From an uncultured Pseudomonas sp. (GTDB taxonomy: Bacteria; Pseudomonadota; Gammaproteobacteria; Pseudomonadales; Pseudomonadaceae): a DNA stretch of 64,000 nucleotides. Location: assembly GCF_946886105.1 (NCBI RefSeq), contig NZ_CAMPHV010000028.1, positions 1 to 64,000 of the forward strand, written 5' to 3'. Position 1 is the stretch's first letter. Every line of letters starts with the position of its first letter. The translations under genes were made by a program, and so were the position numbers. The notes beneath the pieces were generated by a model. That model made no database searches. It was given only the letters and a program-made list of their open reading frames with translations, and had not been told where the DNA came from. Of this stretch, positions 31,929-41,335 are shown in pieces.

Positions 31929-34361
31929 ATGTCGTCGCCGAGTAGCCGTGTCATGAGCCCAATGTTGTCGCGCCTTCTCGTCGTGCTCCTGATATGGCCG
32001 CTGCTGGCCGGAGCGGAGGAAGCGGCGTTGCCACTGCGGCCGGCCTTCAACGGGGCGCAGCAGGCCTGGCTCGCCGATCATCGGCAACTGCGCGTCGGCC
32101 TGTTGATGCAGGCGCCTTGGGCGCTTTACGACCGCCGTTTGCAGCGCCTCTCAGGGGCGAATGTGGAGTTGCTGACCCGGCTGCTGCAAGGCATGGGGGT
32201 CGAACCGGTTTGGGTGCGCTTCACCGAGCAGGCCGATCTGGACGGCGCGGTGCGGCGCGGCGAGGTCGACCTGGCTCCCGGGTTGGCGCAGACCCCGCAA
32301 GGCCTGCGCCTATGGCTGTATTCCAGCCCTTATATGCGGGTGCCGCATCTGGTCGTGGGCGAGCGTCGCGGCAGTAACGTGGTCGACCTCGACCGCCTGG
32401 GTCGCGAGGACAATCTGGCGGTGCGCGAGCCGAGTCCGGCGTTCGACTACCTGCGCAAAAATTACGGCAACCTGCATTTGCAGGCGGTGAGCTCGGAGCG
32501 TAGTGCCTTGCTGCGCTTGTTGCGCAAGGAAGTCAGCTATGCGGTGATCGACGAGGCGCGCCTCAGCCAATTGCTGCGCGAGCCGCAGTTCTCCGCGCTG
32601 AGTATCGTCGGCGATATCGGCCTGCCGCAGCTGCTGCGTATCGCCACCCGGCGCGATGAGCCCCTGCTCGCGGATATCGTCGAGCAGACCCTGCAAGCGC
32701 TGCCGCCGCGCGAGATCGAGCGGCTGCGCGAGCGCTGGATGCCCCTGCGTTACCCGCAGGTCGGCGACTCCCTGGCGTTCTGGCGTGGCTTCAGCCTGCT
32801 GTTGCTGGGTGTCCTGTTGGCGAGCGCGGCGATCATTGCGCATCTGCGGCATCAACGCCGCAGCCTGGAGCGCCAACTGCTGGACGCTCGGCATGCCATG
32901 GGCCTGCGGGAAGCCGCCGAGCAGGCCCTGCGATTGACGCAGTTTTCCATCGATCACAGCACCCTGGGCATTCTCTGGGTTAACTGGGACAGCCATGTGC
33001 GCTATGCCAATCGCGCCGCCGAAACGATGCTCGGCTATGACCCGGGCGCCTTGGTCGAGCAGCCGCTGCAGGCGCTCGAACCCAACCTGAATATGGACCG
33101 CTGGCTGAGCCTGTGGAAGTCGGCCCGGGCCGGCAACGAAGCCCGGCCGAGTTTCGAAACCGATTGCCTGCGCGCCGACGGCGGGCGGTTGCCGGTGGAC
33201 GTGTCGCTGAGTTTCCTGCGCTTCGACCGCGAGGAATACCTGGTGGTGTTTCTCAGCGACATCACCGAGCGCCGGCGCGCCCGCGCCGCCTTGCAGGAAA
33301 GCGAGGCGCGGCTCAAGGGCATCGCCGGTAACGTGCCCGGTCTGGTGTTTCGCCTGGAGCGCGCCGACGTCGAGTCGCCCGTGGTGTTCGCCTATATCAG
33401 CGATGCCAGCGTCGAACTGGTCGGCTACCCGGCCGCCGAGCTGCAGCGCGCTGATCGCGGCTTGCGCAGCCTGGTCCATCCGGCCGATCAAGCGAGTTAC
33501 CGGCGGACCCAGGATGCGGCCCTGGCCGGTGACAGCGATTGGCAGTGGCAGGGGCGCATCCTCACTCACGACGGCCAATTGCGTTGGGCCGATATCAAAG
33601 CCACCGCCCGCCGTCTCGGCGAAGGCCGGGTGGTGTGGGACGGGATCGTCTGGGATATCACCGAGAACAAGCAGGTGGAGCTGGAACTGGCCGAATCCAG
33701 GGCGCGTTTGCGCGAGCTGTCGGCGCACCTGGAGAGCGTGCGCGAGGAGGAGAAGGCGCGCATCGCCCGCGAAGTACACGACGAGCTGGGCCAGGTGCTC
33801 ACCGTGCTCAAACTGGAAACCGCCATGTGCGAACTGGTTTGCGCCGGCCAGTTGCCGGAGTTGGATCAACGCCTGCAAAGCATCAAGCGCCTGATCGCCC
33901 AGTTGTTCCAGTTGGTGCGCGATGTGGCCACGGCCCTGCGTCCGCCGATTCTCGATGCAGGCATCGCCTCGGCGATCGAATGGCAGGTCCGTCGTTTCGA
34001 GGCGCGCACGCAGATCCCGTGCCTGGTGGAAGTGCCCGAGCATGTGCCGGAACTGAGCGACAGCAAGGCCATCGGCCTGTTCCGCATTCTCCAGGAGGCG
34101 TTGACCAACGTCATGCGCCATGCCGGCGCGCACAGCGTGCAGGTGCGCCTGAGCCTGGAGGGCGACGAGCTGTGCCTGTGGGTGAGCGACGACGGCAAGG
34201 GCTTCGTCGCCGAGCAACGCAAGCCGGGGCAGTCGTTCGGCCTGGTCGGCATGCAGGAGCGGGTGTTGATGCTCGGCGGCCAGCTGAGCATTGACAGCCG
34301 GCCTGGCGAAGGCACTACGCTGTGCGCCCGAGTGGCGGTGACCGAGGAGGAAGTAGCGTGA
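31929..34361 (+). CDS. agtS: Sensor histidine kinase AgtS-like (SBP-PAS2-HisKA_3)
   Basis: This hybrid-free kinase has a signal/anchor at about 9-29, a periplasmic solute-binding type 3 domain (about 40-270) and a membrane helix (about 283-303). Two PAS domains (about 330-575), a HisKA_3 dimerisation domain with H617 in AREVHDELGQ and an HATPase domain (SDDGKGF, FGLVGMQERV) follow. The start is uncertain: ATG 31929 and ATG 31953 are both possible and neither has a strong ribosome-binding site. Position and partner match PA0600 (AgtS), reported to control agtABCD in response to 4-aminobutyrate and 5-aminovalerate. The ligand assignment is by homology of context. Confidence 0.85.
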   Translation: MSSPSSRVMSPMLSRLLVVLLIWPLLAGAEEAALPLRPAFNGAQQAWLADHRQLRVGLLMQAPWALYDRRLQRLSGANVELLTRLLQGMGVEPVWVRFTEQADLDGAVRRGEVDLAPGLAQTPQGLRLWLYSSPYMRVPHLVVGERRGSNVVDLDRLGREDNLAVREPSPAFDYLRKNYGNLHLQAVSSERSALLRLLRKEVSYAVIDEARLSQLLREPQFSALSIVGDIGLPQLLRIATRRDEPLLADIVEQTLQALPPREIERLRERWMPLRYPQVGDSLAFWRGFSLLLLGVLLASAAIIAHLRHQRRSLERQLLDARHAMGLREAAEQALRLTQFSIDHSTLGILWVNWDSHVRYANRAAETMLGYDPGALVEQPLQALEPNLNMDRWLSLWKSARAGNEARPSFETDCLRADGGRLPVDVSLSFLRFDREEYLVVFLSDITERRRARAALQESEARLKGIAGNVPGLVFRLERADVESPVVFAYISDASVELVGYPAAELQRADRGLRSLVHPADQASYRRTQDAALAGDSDWQWQGRILTHDGQLRWADIKATARRLGEGRVVWDGIVWDITENKQVELELAESRARLRELSAHLESVREEEKARIAREVHDELGQVLTVLKLETAMCELVCAGQLPELDQRLQSIKRLIAQLFQLVRDVATALRPPILDAGIASAIEWQVRRFEARTQIPCLVEVPEHVPELSDSKAIGLFRILQEALTNVMRHAGAHSVQVRLSLEGDELCLWVSDDGKGFVAEQRKPGQSFGLVGMQERVLMLGGQLSIDSRPGEGTTLCARVAVTEEEVA

Positions 34362-34987
34362 TCAAGGTAATGGTGGCCGAAGACCACAAGATCGTGCGCG
34401 AAGGCATCAAGCAGTTGATCGGCATGGCCCCCGACCTCGAAGTGGTGGGCGAGGCGAGCAACGGCGAGCAGTTGCTCGAGGGCTTGCGCCGTACCCCGTG
34501 CGACGTGGTGTTGCTGGACATCAGCATGCCCGGGGTCAACGGCCTCGAGGCCATCCCGCGGATCCGCGCCCTGGCCGCGGCACCGGTGATCCTGGTGTTG
34601 TCGATGCATAACGAGGCGCAGATGGCCGCCCGCGCGCTCAAGGTCGGCGCCGCCGGCTATGCGACCAAGGACAGCGAGCCGGCGCTGCTGATCACCGCGA
34701 TCCGGCGGGTTGCCGGCGGCGGGCGCTACATCGATCCGGATCTGGCCGACCGCATGGTCTTCGAGGTCGGCCTGACCGACTCGCGACCGCCTCATGCGCA
34801 GCTGTCGGAGCGTGAATTTTCGGTGTTCGAACGTCTGGTGCGCGGCGAAGGGGTCAACGACATCGCCCTGCATCTGGCGGTCAGCAACAAGACCGTGAGC
34901 ACCCACAAGGCGCGGTTGATGCAGAAGCTCGGCGTGCACTCGGTGGCCGATCTGGTGCGCTATGCCATGGAGCATCGGTTGGTCTGA
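34358..34987 (+). CDS. agtR: NarL/LuxR-type response regulator AgtR-like
   Basis: The start is GTG 34358, overlapping the kinase stop by 4 bp (GTGA), with GAGGAGG upstream. The 209-residue product has a receiver domain with phospho-acceptor D54 (LLDISMP), then a LuxR-type HTH (LSEREFSVFERLVRG, KTVSTHKARLMQKLGV). It is the partner of the preceding kinase and likely activates the ABC operon that begins 150 bp downstream. P. aeruginosa AgtR (PA0601) has also been linked to sensing peptidoglycan-derived GlcNAc. Confidence 0.9.
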   Translation: MIKVMVAEDHKIVREGIKQLIGMAPDLEVVGEASNGEQLLEGLRRTPCDVVLLDISMPGVNGLEAIPRIRALAAAPVILVLSMHNEAQMAARALKVGAAGYATKDSEPALLITAIRRVAGGGRYIDPDLADRMVFEVGLTDSRPPHAQLSEREFSVFERLVRGEGVNDIALHLAVSNKTVSTHKARLMQKLGVHSVADLVRYAMEHRLV

Positions 34988-35011
34988 ACGCCGCGCCATA
35001 CCCTTGCGCCT

Positions 35012-35029
35012 TGTAGGGCAATCCCTACA
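35012..35029. promoter_or_regulatory. Inverted repeat, candidate AgtR operator
   Basis: Perfect arms TGTAGGG and CCCTACA are separated by 4 bp, 112 bp upstream of the ABC ATPase start. The size and spacing suit a NarL-family dimer. That AgtR binds here is inference. Confidence 0.45.
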
Positions 35030-35140
35030 TAAAACTCTCCGTTGATCCGATGACAGGTCGTCATCCAGGCCGATTTTGCCGCTGGCCCATCGCCTCTAGT
35101 CTGTGTGCAACGACGTACAGACAACAACAAGGGTGCGGTG

Positions 35141-36253
35141 ATGTCCGAGTCTCAGGCAAGCGATGTATTGGTGAGCTTCCGCGGCGTGCAGAAGAGCTAT
35201 GACGGCGAATCACTGATCGTCAAAGATCTCAATCTGGATATCCGTAAGGGTGAATTCCTCACCCTGCTCGGTCCCTCGGGTTCGGGCAAAACCACCAGCC
35301 TGATGATGCTGGCCGGTTTCGAAACCCCCACCGCCGGCGAAATCCTTCTCGATGGCCGTTCGCTGAACAAACTGCCGCCGCACAAGCGCGACATCGGCAT
35401 GGTGTTCCAGAACTATGCGCTGTTCCCGCACATGACGGTGGCCGAGAACCTCGCGTTCCCCCTGTCGGTACGCGGCCTGTCGCGCACCGACAGCAGCGAG
35501 CGGGTCAAGCGCGCACTGTCGATGGTGCAGCTCGACAGCTTCCGCAATCGCTACCCCGGCCAGTTGTCCGGTGGCCAGCAGCAGCGTGTGGCTCTGGCCC
35601 GGGCGCTGGTGTTCGAGCCGCAACTGGTGCTGATGGACGAACCCCTGGGCGCACTCGACAAGCAGCTGCGCGAGCACATGCAGATGGAGATCAAGCACCT
35701 GCACCAGCGCCTGGGCGTGACCGTGGTCTACGTGACCCACGATCAGGGCGAGGCGCTGACCATGTCCGACCGGGTCGCGGTGTTCCATCAGGGCGAGATC
35801 CAGCAGATCGCCGACCCGCGCACCCTCTACGAGGCGCCGCGCAACACCTTCGTCGCCAACTTCATCGGTGAGAACAACCGCCTCAATGGTCGCCTGCTCA
35901 GCCAGGACGGCGAACGCTGCCGGGTCGCCCTCGCGCGGGGCGAGGAGGTCGAGGCGCTGGCGGTGAATGTCGGCCGCCCCGGCGAGCCGGTGACCCTGTC
36001 GGTACGCCCCGAGCGCGTGCGCCTGAACGGCTCCAGCGAGAGCTGCCGCAACCGTTTCTCCGGGCGGGTGGCCGAATTCATCTACCTGGGCGACCACGTG
36101 CGGGTGCGCCTGGAAGTCTGTGGCATGAGCGACTTTTTCGTAAAACAGCCGATCGCCGAACTCGACCCCGCCTTGGCGGTGGGCGATGTGGTGCCGATCG
36201 GTTGGCAAGTGGAGCACGTTCGCGCGCTCGATCCGTTGCTGGACAGTCATTGA
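35141..36253 (+). CDS. agtA: ABC transporter ATP-binding protein, polyamine/GABA type (AgtA)
   Basis: I place the start at 35141 ([20 protein letters not shown]), giving 370 residues. Walker [10 protein letters not shown], signature LSGGQQQR and Walker [13 protein letters not shown] are all intact. The C-terminal region is a TOBE domain as in PotA/PotG. It energises import by the two permeases encoded downstream. The operon order ATPase-SBP-permease-permease equals P. aeruginosa agtABCD (PA0603-PA0606) for 4-aminobutyrate and 5-aminovalerate uptake. Confidence 0.9.
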   Translation: MSESQASDVLVSFRGVQKSYDGESLIVKDLNLDIRKGEFLTLLGPSGSGKTTSLMMLAGFETPTAGEILLDGRSLNKLPPHKRDIGMVFQNYALFPHMTVAENLAFPLSVRGLSRTDSSERVKRALSMVQLDSFRNRYPGQLSGGQQQRVALARALVFEPQLVLMDEPLGALDKQLREHMQMEIKHLHQRLGVTVVYVTHDQGEALTMSDRVAVFHQGEIQQIADPRTLYEAPRNTFVANFIGENNRLNGRLLSQDGERCRVALARGEEVEALAVNVGRPGEPVTLSVRPERVRLNGSSESCRNRFSGRVAEFIYLGDHVRVRLEVCGMSDFFVKQPIAELDPALAVGDVVPIGWQVEHVRALDPLLDSH

Positions 36254-36263
36254 TAGCGCTTAG

Positions 36264-36403
36264 CAGGCCGTTGAAAAACGTTGGCGAGGCAGCCAGCGCA
36301 AGGCAAAAACAGGCGAAAAAGCGGAGTTTACGAGTTGTAAATGAGCATTTTGAGCCTGTTTTTAACGCCGCGATGGCAACGCAGGTAGTTTTTCAACAGC
36401 CTG
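36264..36403. repeat. 140-bp foldback MITE-like element
   Basis: Terminal repeats CAGGCCGTTGAAAAAC and GTTTTTCAACAGCCTG match at 15 of 16 positions. The interior is also largely self-complementary (AAAAACAGGC against GCCTGTTTTT) around a central TTTAC/GTAAA. It lies between agtA and the binding-protein gene and encodes nothing. A diverged copy is at 54394-54546. Confidence 0.7.
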
Positions 36404-36438
36404 TTTGACAGACCTTAACCACAGTGGAGACAACAATA

Positions 36439-37473
36439 ATGAGCAAAACCCTCTCGTTCTCGGCACTTACCCTGGCCATGGCCTGCGCCATGCCGGCGCT
36501 GGCGGCCGACCTGACGGTGATTTCCTTCGGCGGCGCGAACAAGGCCGCACAGTCCAAGGCCTACTACGAACCCTGGGAGGCGAATGGCAACGGCAAGATC
36601 ATTGCCGGCGAGTACAACGGGGAAATGGCGCGTATCAAGGCCATGGTCGACACCAATAGCGTGTCCTGGAACCTGGTCGAAGTGGAGTCGCCGGAGCTGG
36701 CCCGCGGTTGCGACGAAGGCATGTTCGAGGAAATCGATCCGGCGTTGTTCGGCAATCCTGCGGATTTCGTCGAGGGCGCGATTCAGCCTTGCGGCGTCGG
36801 CTTCTTCGTCTGGTCCACGGTACTCGCCTACAACGCCGACAAGCTGAGCAGCGCGCCGAGCGGCTGGGCGGATTTCTGGGATACCGAGAAATTCCCGGGC
36901 AAGCGCGGCCTGCGCAAGGGCGCCAAGTACACCCTGGAGTTCGCCTTGATGGCCGACGGCGTGCCGGTCAAGGACGTCTATAGCGTACTGGCGACCAAAG
37001 AAGGCCAGGATCGCGCCTTCGCCAAGCTCGACCAGATCAAACCGAGCATCCAGTGGTGGGAAGCCGGTGCCCAGCCGCCGCAGTTCCTCGCTTCCGGCGA
37101 CGTGGTGATGAGCTCGGCTTACAACGGTCGAATCGCCGCGGTGCAGAACGAAAGCAACCTGAAGGTGGTGTGGAACGGCGGCATCTACGACTTCGATGCC
37201 TGGGCCATCCCCATGGGTGCCAAGGACAAGGACGCCGCGCAGAAATTCATCGCCTTCTCGGTCAGCCCCGAGCAGCAGAAGATCTATTCGGAAAACATCG
37301 CCTACGGTCCGGCCAACAAGAAAGCCGTCGAGTTGCTCGACCCCAAGCTGCTCAAGGACATGCCGACCACCCCGGAAAATATCGCCAACCAAGTGGCGAT
37401 GGACGTGACCTTCTGGGCTGACTTCGGCGAGCAGCTGGAACAGCGCTTCAACGCCTGGGCCGCGCGCAACTGA
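36439..37473 (+). CDS. agtB: ABC transporter periplasmic binding protein (AgtB)
   Basis: The start at 36439 has GGAGA upstream. The 344-residue product has a signal peptide cleaved near ALA-ADLTVISFGG. It is a PotD-type (SBP family 8) solute receptor. It carries two cysteines likely to pair (RGCDEG and QPCGVG), also present in the paralogue at 42671. It should bind short omega-amino acids for the agt permease. A foldback element separates it from agtA. Confidence 0.9.
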   Translation: MSKTLSFSALTLAMACAMPALAADLTVISFGGANKAAQSKAYYEPWEANGNGKIIAGEYNGEMARIKAMVDTNSVSWNLVEVESPELARGCDEGMFEEIDPALFGNPADFVEGAIQPCGVGFFVWSTVLAYNADKLSSAPSGWADFWDTEKFPGKRGLRKGAKYTLEFALMADGVPVKDVYSVLATKEGQDRAFAKLDQIKPSIQWWEAGAQPPQFLASGDVVMSSAYNGRIAAVQNESNLKVVWNGGIYDFDAWAIPMGAKDKDAAQKFIAFSVSPEQQKIYSENIAYGPANKKAVELLDPKLLKDMPTTPENIANQVAMDVTFWADFGEQLEQRFNAWAARN

Positions 37474-37490
37474 GTCATCTGCTGGTAATT

Positions 37491-37514
37491 CCCCTCCGCG
37501 CTGGCGCGGAGGGG
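37491..37514 (+). terminator. Intercistronic hairpin after agtB
   Basis: The perfect stem CCCCTCCGCG / CGCGGAGGGG has a 4-nt loop and is followed by ATGTTT. The T-tract is weak, so it is more likely a partial terminator or mRNA-stabilising hairpin that keeps the binding protein above the permeases. Confidence 0.6.
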
Positions 37515-37542
37515 ATGTTTCCCCCGTTTTCCGGAGTTCGCT

Positions 37543-38790
37543 ATGGCCATCGCAGTGCCCCTGACCGAGGTCGCCGGCCCCACCCTGAAACAGCGTCTGG
37601 CCCGGGCCGAGCGCGTCAACCGCTGGAAGGCGCAAGCGCTGATTCTGCCGTTGCTGGTGTTCCTGGGGCTGGTCTTTCTGGTTCCCATCGCCGCCTTGCT
37701 CGACCGCAGCCTGGACAACCCCGAAGTGGTCGGCGCCATGCCGCGCACCGTGGCGGCGATCGCCGACTGGGACGGCAAGGCCTTGCCGGACGAGCCGGTT
37801 TATCGTGCCCTGGCCCTGGATCTGGCCGAAGCGCGTCGCGAGCAGAGCATCGGCGACCTGTCCAAACGCCTGAACATGGAACTGGCCGGCTACCGTAGCC
37901 TGATCGCCAGGACCGGCCGCGCGCTGCCGTTCAAGAGCGAGCCGGCGTCCTACAAGGACGCGCTGGAGAGTCTCGACGAGCGTTGGGGTGATCCGGCCTA
38001 TTGGCAGGTGGTCCGCCGCAACACCAGTGCCGTCACCCCTTATTACTTGCTGGCCGCCCTCGACCATCGGATCGATGATCTCGGCGAATTGGCGCCGGCC
38101 ACCCCGGATCAAGCCATCTACCTGGACATCTTCGCCCGCACCTTCTGGATGGGGCTGGTGATTACCGCCATCTGCCTGGTGCTGGCCTACCCGCTGGCCT
38201 ACCTGTTGGCGAACCTGCCGACCCGCCAGGGCAACCTGCTGATGATCCTGGTGCTGCTGCCGTTCTGGACTTCGATCCTGGTACGCGTGGCCGCCTGGAT
38301 CGTGCTGCTGCAATCGAGCGGCCTGATCAACAGTGCGCTGCTCGGCCTCGGCATCATCGATAAACCGCTGCAATTGGTGTTCAACCGTGGCGGGGTGTAC
38401 ATCTCCATGGTGCACATCATGCTGCCGTTCATGATTCTGCCGATCTACAGCGTGATGAAGGGCATCTCGCCGACCTATATGCGCGCGGCGATCTCGCTCG
38501 GCTGTCATCCGTTCGCCAGCTTCTGGCGGGTGTATTTCCCGCAGACCCTGGCCGGCGTCAGCGCCGGTGGCCTGCTCGTGTTCATCCTGTCGATCGGCTA
38601 CTACATCACCCCGGCGCTGCTCGGCAGTCCGGGCGATCAAATGGTCAGCTACTTCGTCGCGTTCTACACCAACAGCTCGATCAACTGGGGCATGGCCACG
38701 GCGCTGGGCGGCCTGCTGCTGCTCGCCACCCTGGTGCTCTACGTGGTGTACAGCTGGCTGGTGGGCGCGAGCCGCCTGCGTCTGGGCTGA
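37543..38790 (+). CDS. agtC: ABC transporter permease, PotB type (AgtC)
   Basis: The 415-residue inner-membrane subunit has a first helix (about 33-52, LILPLLVFLGLVFLVPIAAL). A long, mostly polar segment of roughly 130 residues precedes the core binding-protein-dependent transport domain (from about 200, FARTFWMGLVITAICLVLAYP). The EAA-type loop reads MRAAISLGCHPFASFWRVYFP. The insertion after helix 1 should face the periplasm and makes the protein longer than PotB (about 285 residues). It pairs with AgtD. Confidence 0.88.
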   Translation: MAIAVPLTEVAGPTLKQRLARAERVNRWKAQALILPLLVFLGLVFLVPIAALLDRSLDNPEVVGAMPRTVAAIADWDGKALPDEPVYRALALDLAEARREQSIGDLSKRLNMELAGYRSLIARTGRALPFKSEPASYKDALESLDERWGDPAYWQVVRRNTSAVTPYYLLAALDHRIDDLGELAPATPDQAIYLDIFARTFWMGLVITAICLVLAYPLAYLLANLPTRQGNLLMILVLLPFWTSILVRVAAWIVLLQSSGLINSALLGLGIIDKPLQLVFNRGGVYISMVHIMLPFMILPIYSVMKGISPTYMRAAISLGCHPFASFWRVYFPQTLAGVSAGGLLVFILSIGYYITPALLGSPGDQMVSYFVAFYTNSSINWGMATALGGLLLLATLVLYVVYSWLVGASRLRLG

Positions 38791-38902
38791 TAGAAGCGGG
38801 TCTGCCGAGCAGGCCGACCGATGACCCTTTCCTCGGTAAAGGGTGCCCGAAGGGCGGGAGAGGGGCCTGGCCCCTCAACTACAGATTGATTGGAGAACCA
38901 CC
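38791..38902. other. Intercistronic hairpins between agtC and agtD
   Basis: The gap has two small hairpins: ACCCTTT / AAAGGGT at 38824-38844 and GAGGGGCC-T-GGCCCCTC at 38860-38876. Neither is followed by T residues, so read-through into agtD is expected. Confidence 0.45.
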
Positions 38903-39730
38903 ATGCTCAGTCCTTATATGTCCCCGGTCGAGCGCGTCTGGCATTACAGCCTGCGCACGATCTGCGCGCTGGTGCTGCTGTTCCTGATACTGCCGGTGCT
39001 GGTGATCATTCCGCTGTCGTTCACCTCGGGAACCTTTCTGGTCTACCCGATCGAGCACCTGTCGCTGCGCTGGTACGAAGACTTTTTCGCCTCGGCCAGT
39101 TGGATGCGCGCACTGAAGAACAGCCTGATCGTCGCCCCGGCCGCCACCGTGCTGGCCATGGTGCTCGGTACCCTGGCCTCGATCGGCCTGACCCGCGGCG
39201 AGTTTCGCGGCAAGGCGCTGGTGATGAGCCTGCTGATCTCGCCGATGGTGGTGCCGGTGGTGATCGTCGGCGTGGCCAGCTACCTGTTCTTCGCGCCGCT
39301 GGGCCTGGGCAACAGTTACCTGTCGCTGATCCTGGTGCACGCGGTGCTCGGTGTGCCTTTCGTGATCATCACGGTGTCGGCGACCTTGCAGGGCTTCAAC
39401 CAGAACCTGGTGCGCGCCGCCGCCAGCCTCGGCGCCACGCCGCTGACGGCGTTCCGCCGGGTGACCTTGCCGCTGATCGCGCCGGGCGTCATCTCCGGCG
39501 CGCTGTTCGCCTTCGCCACCTCGTTCGACGAGGTGGTGGTGACCCTGTTCCTCGCCGGCCCCGAGCAGGTCACGTTGCCGCGGCAGATGTTCAGTGGCAT
39601 CCGCGAGAACCTGTCGCCGACCATCGCCGCAGCGGCGACCTTGTTGATCGGTTTCTCGGTCCTGCTGTTACTGACCCTGGAATGGCTACGCGGGCGCAGC
39701 GAAAAACTGCGCACCCAGCAACCCGCTTGA
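38903..39730 (+). CDS. agtD: ABC transporter permease, PotC type (AgtD)
   Basis: The start at 38903 ([19 protein letters not shown]) has GGAGA upstream. It gives 275 residues with about six membrane helices and the EAA loop [21 protein letters not shown]. It is the second permease of the agt importer. The stop is 22 bp before gabD, with no terminator, so transporter and catabolic genes are probably on one transcript. Confidence 0.9.
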   Translation: MLSPYMSPVERVWHYSLRTICALVLLFLILPVLVIIPLSFTSGTFLVYPIEHLSLRWYEDFFASASWMRALKNSLIVAPAATVLAMVLGTLASIGLTRGEFRGKALVMSLLISPMVVPVVIVGVASYLFFAPLGLGNSYLSLILVHAVLGVPFVIITVSATLQGFNQNLVRAAASLGATPLTAFRRVTLPLIAPGVISGALFAFATSFDEVVVTLFLAGPEQVTLPRQMFSGIRENLSPTIAAAATLLIGFSVLLLLTLEWLRGRSEKLRTQQPA

Positions 39731-39752
39731 ATTCCCTGCCCAAGAGAGCGCC

Positions 39753-41210
39753 ATGACCCTGCAACTTGAAGAGCCCGGCCTGCTGCGTCAGCAGGCCTAT
39801 ATCAACGGCCAATGGTGCGAAGCCGACAATGGCGCGCGCACCGAGATTCTCAATCCGGCCACCGGCGAGCCGATCGGCAGTGTGCCGAACCTCGGCCGCG
39901 CCGAGACCCGCCGCGCCATAGAAGCGGCCCAGGCGGCTCAGCCGGCCTGGCGCGCGCTGACCGCCAAGGCGCGCGCGCAACGGCTGCGCAACTGGTTCGA
40001 ACTGATCATGGCCAACCAGGAAGACCTGGCGCGGATCATGACCGCCGAGCAGGGCAAGCCATTGGCCGAGGCCCGCGGCGAAATCGCCTACGCGGCATCC
40101 TTCATCGAATGGTTCGCCGAGGAGGCCAAGCGCGCCTATGGCGATGTGATTCCGGCGCATGCCGCGGACAAGCGCATCCTGGTGCAGAAGGAGCCGGTCG
40201 GCGTCGCCGCGGCCATCACGCCCTGGAATTTCCCCAGCGCGATGATCACTCGCAAAGCCGGCCCGGCTCTCGCGGCGGGTTGCGCCATGGTGCTCAAACC
40301 GGCGCCGCAGACGCCGTTCTCGGCCCTGGCGCTGGCCGCTCTGGCCGAGCGCGCGGGCATTCCCGCCGGATTGTTCAGCGTGCTGCCGGCGGATGTTGCC
40401 AGTTCCCGCGAGGTGGGCGCCGAGCTGTGCGAAAACCCCGTCGTGCGCAAACTGTCGTTCACCGGCTCCACCGGGGTCGGCATCAAATTGATGGAGCAGT
40501 GCGCGCCGACCTTGAAGAAACTCTCGCTGGAGCTCGGCGGCAACGCGCCCTTTATCGTCTTCGATGACGCCGATCTGGATGCGGCGGTCGAGGGCGCGAT
40601 CATCTCCAAATACCGCAATGCCGGGCAGACCTGTGTGTGCGCCAACCGCCTGTACGTGCAGGACGGCGTGTACGACGCCTTCGCCGCCAAGCTGCAGGCC
40701 GCGGTGGCCAAGCTGAAAGTCGGTAACGGCATGGACGAGGGCGTGACCACCGGCCCCTTGATCAATGCCGACGCCGTGACCAAGGTCCAGCGCCACCTGG
40801 CCGATGCCCTGGACAAGGGCGCGACCCTGGTCGCCGGCGGCAACAGCCTGGGTGGCAATTTCTTCGAGCCGACCATCGTCACGGGCGTCACCGCCGACAT
40901 GGCGGTGGCCCGCGAGGAAACCTTCGGCCCGCTGGCGCCGCTGTTCCGCTTCAGTGACGAGGCCGAGGTGATCCGCCAGGCCAACGACACCGAATTCGGC
41001 CTGGCCGCCTATTTCTACGCCCGTGACCTGGGCCGGGTGTTCCGTGTGGCCGAGGCCCTGGAGTACGGCATGGTCGGCATCAACACCGGGCTGATCTCCA
41101 CCGAAGTGGCGCCGTTCGGCGGCATGAAATCCTCCGGCCTGGGCCGTGAGGGTTCCAAGTACGGGTTGGATGAGTATCTGGAAATCAAATACCTGTGCCT
41201 GGGTATCTGA
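39753..41210 (+). CDS. gabD: Succinate-semialdehyde dehydrogenase GabD
   Basis: This 485-residue aldehyde dehydrogenase oxidises succinate semialdehyde (or glutarate semialdehyde) to the dicarboxylate. It has cofactor motifs [10 protein letters not shown] and FTGSTGVG, the general base Glu in LELGGNAPF and the catalytic Cys in [11 protein letters not shown]. In the same run lie the importer (upstream) and the transaminase (downstream), so a GABA/5-aminovalerate role is supported by context. The enzyme alone could be a glutarate-semialdehyde dehydrogenase (DavD). Confidence 0.9.
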   Translation: MTLQLEEPGLLRQQAYINGQWCEADNGARTEILNPATGEPIGSVPNLGRAETRRAIEAAQAAQPAWRALTAKARAQRLRNWFELIMANQEDLARIMTAEQGKPLAEARGEIAYAASFIEWFAEEAKRAYGDVIPAHAADKRILVQKEPVGVAAAITPWNFPSAMITRKAGPALAAGCAMVLKPAPQTPFSALALAALAERAGIPAGLFSVLPADVASSREVGAELCENPVVRKLSFTGSTGVGIKLMEQCAPTLKKLSLELGGNAPFIVFDDADLDAAVEGAIISKYRNAGQTCVCANRLYVQDGVYDAFAAKLQAAVAKLKVGNGMDEGVTTGPLINADAVTKVQRHLADALDKGATLVAGGNSLGGNFFEPTIVTGVTADMAVAREETFGPLAPLFRFSDEAEVIRQANDTEFGLAAYFYARDLGRVFRVAEALEYGMVGINTGLISTEVAPFGGMKSSGLGREGSKYGLDEYLEIKYLCLGI

Positions 41211-41227
41211 ATCGATAGAGGTTGAAC

Positions 41228-41296
41228 TGTAGGAGCCAGCTTGCTGGCGATGCTTTTGCCGTTGCTGGCCGGATCGCCAGCGAGCTGGCTCCTACA
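41228..41296. repeat. REP-type inverted repeat between gabD and gabT
   Basis: TGTAGGAGCCAGC and GCTGGCTCCTACA arms enclose a short loop with further pairing. This is the familiar pseudomonad REP pattern (TGTAGGAGC...GCTCCTACA), expected in many copies elsewhere in the genome. Confidence 0.85.
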
Positions 41297-41335
41297 AAAA
41301 CACGTATTCCGCACGATAGCGCCAACGAGGACACC

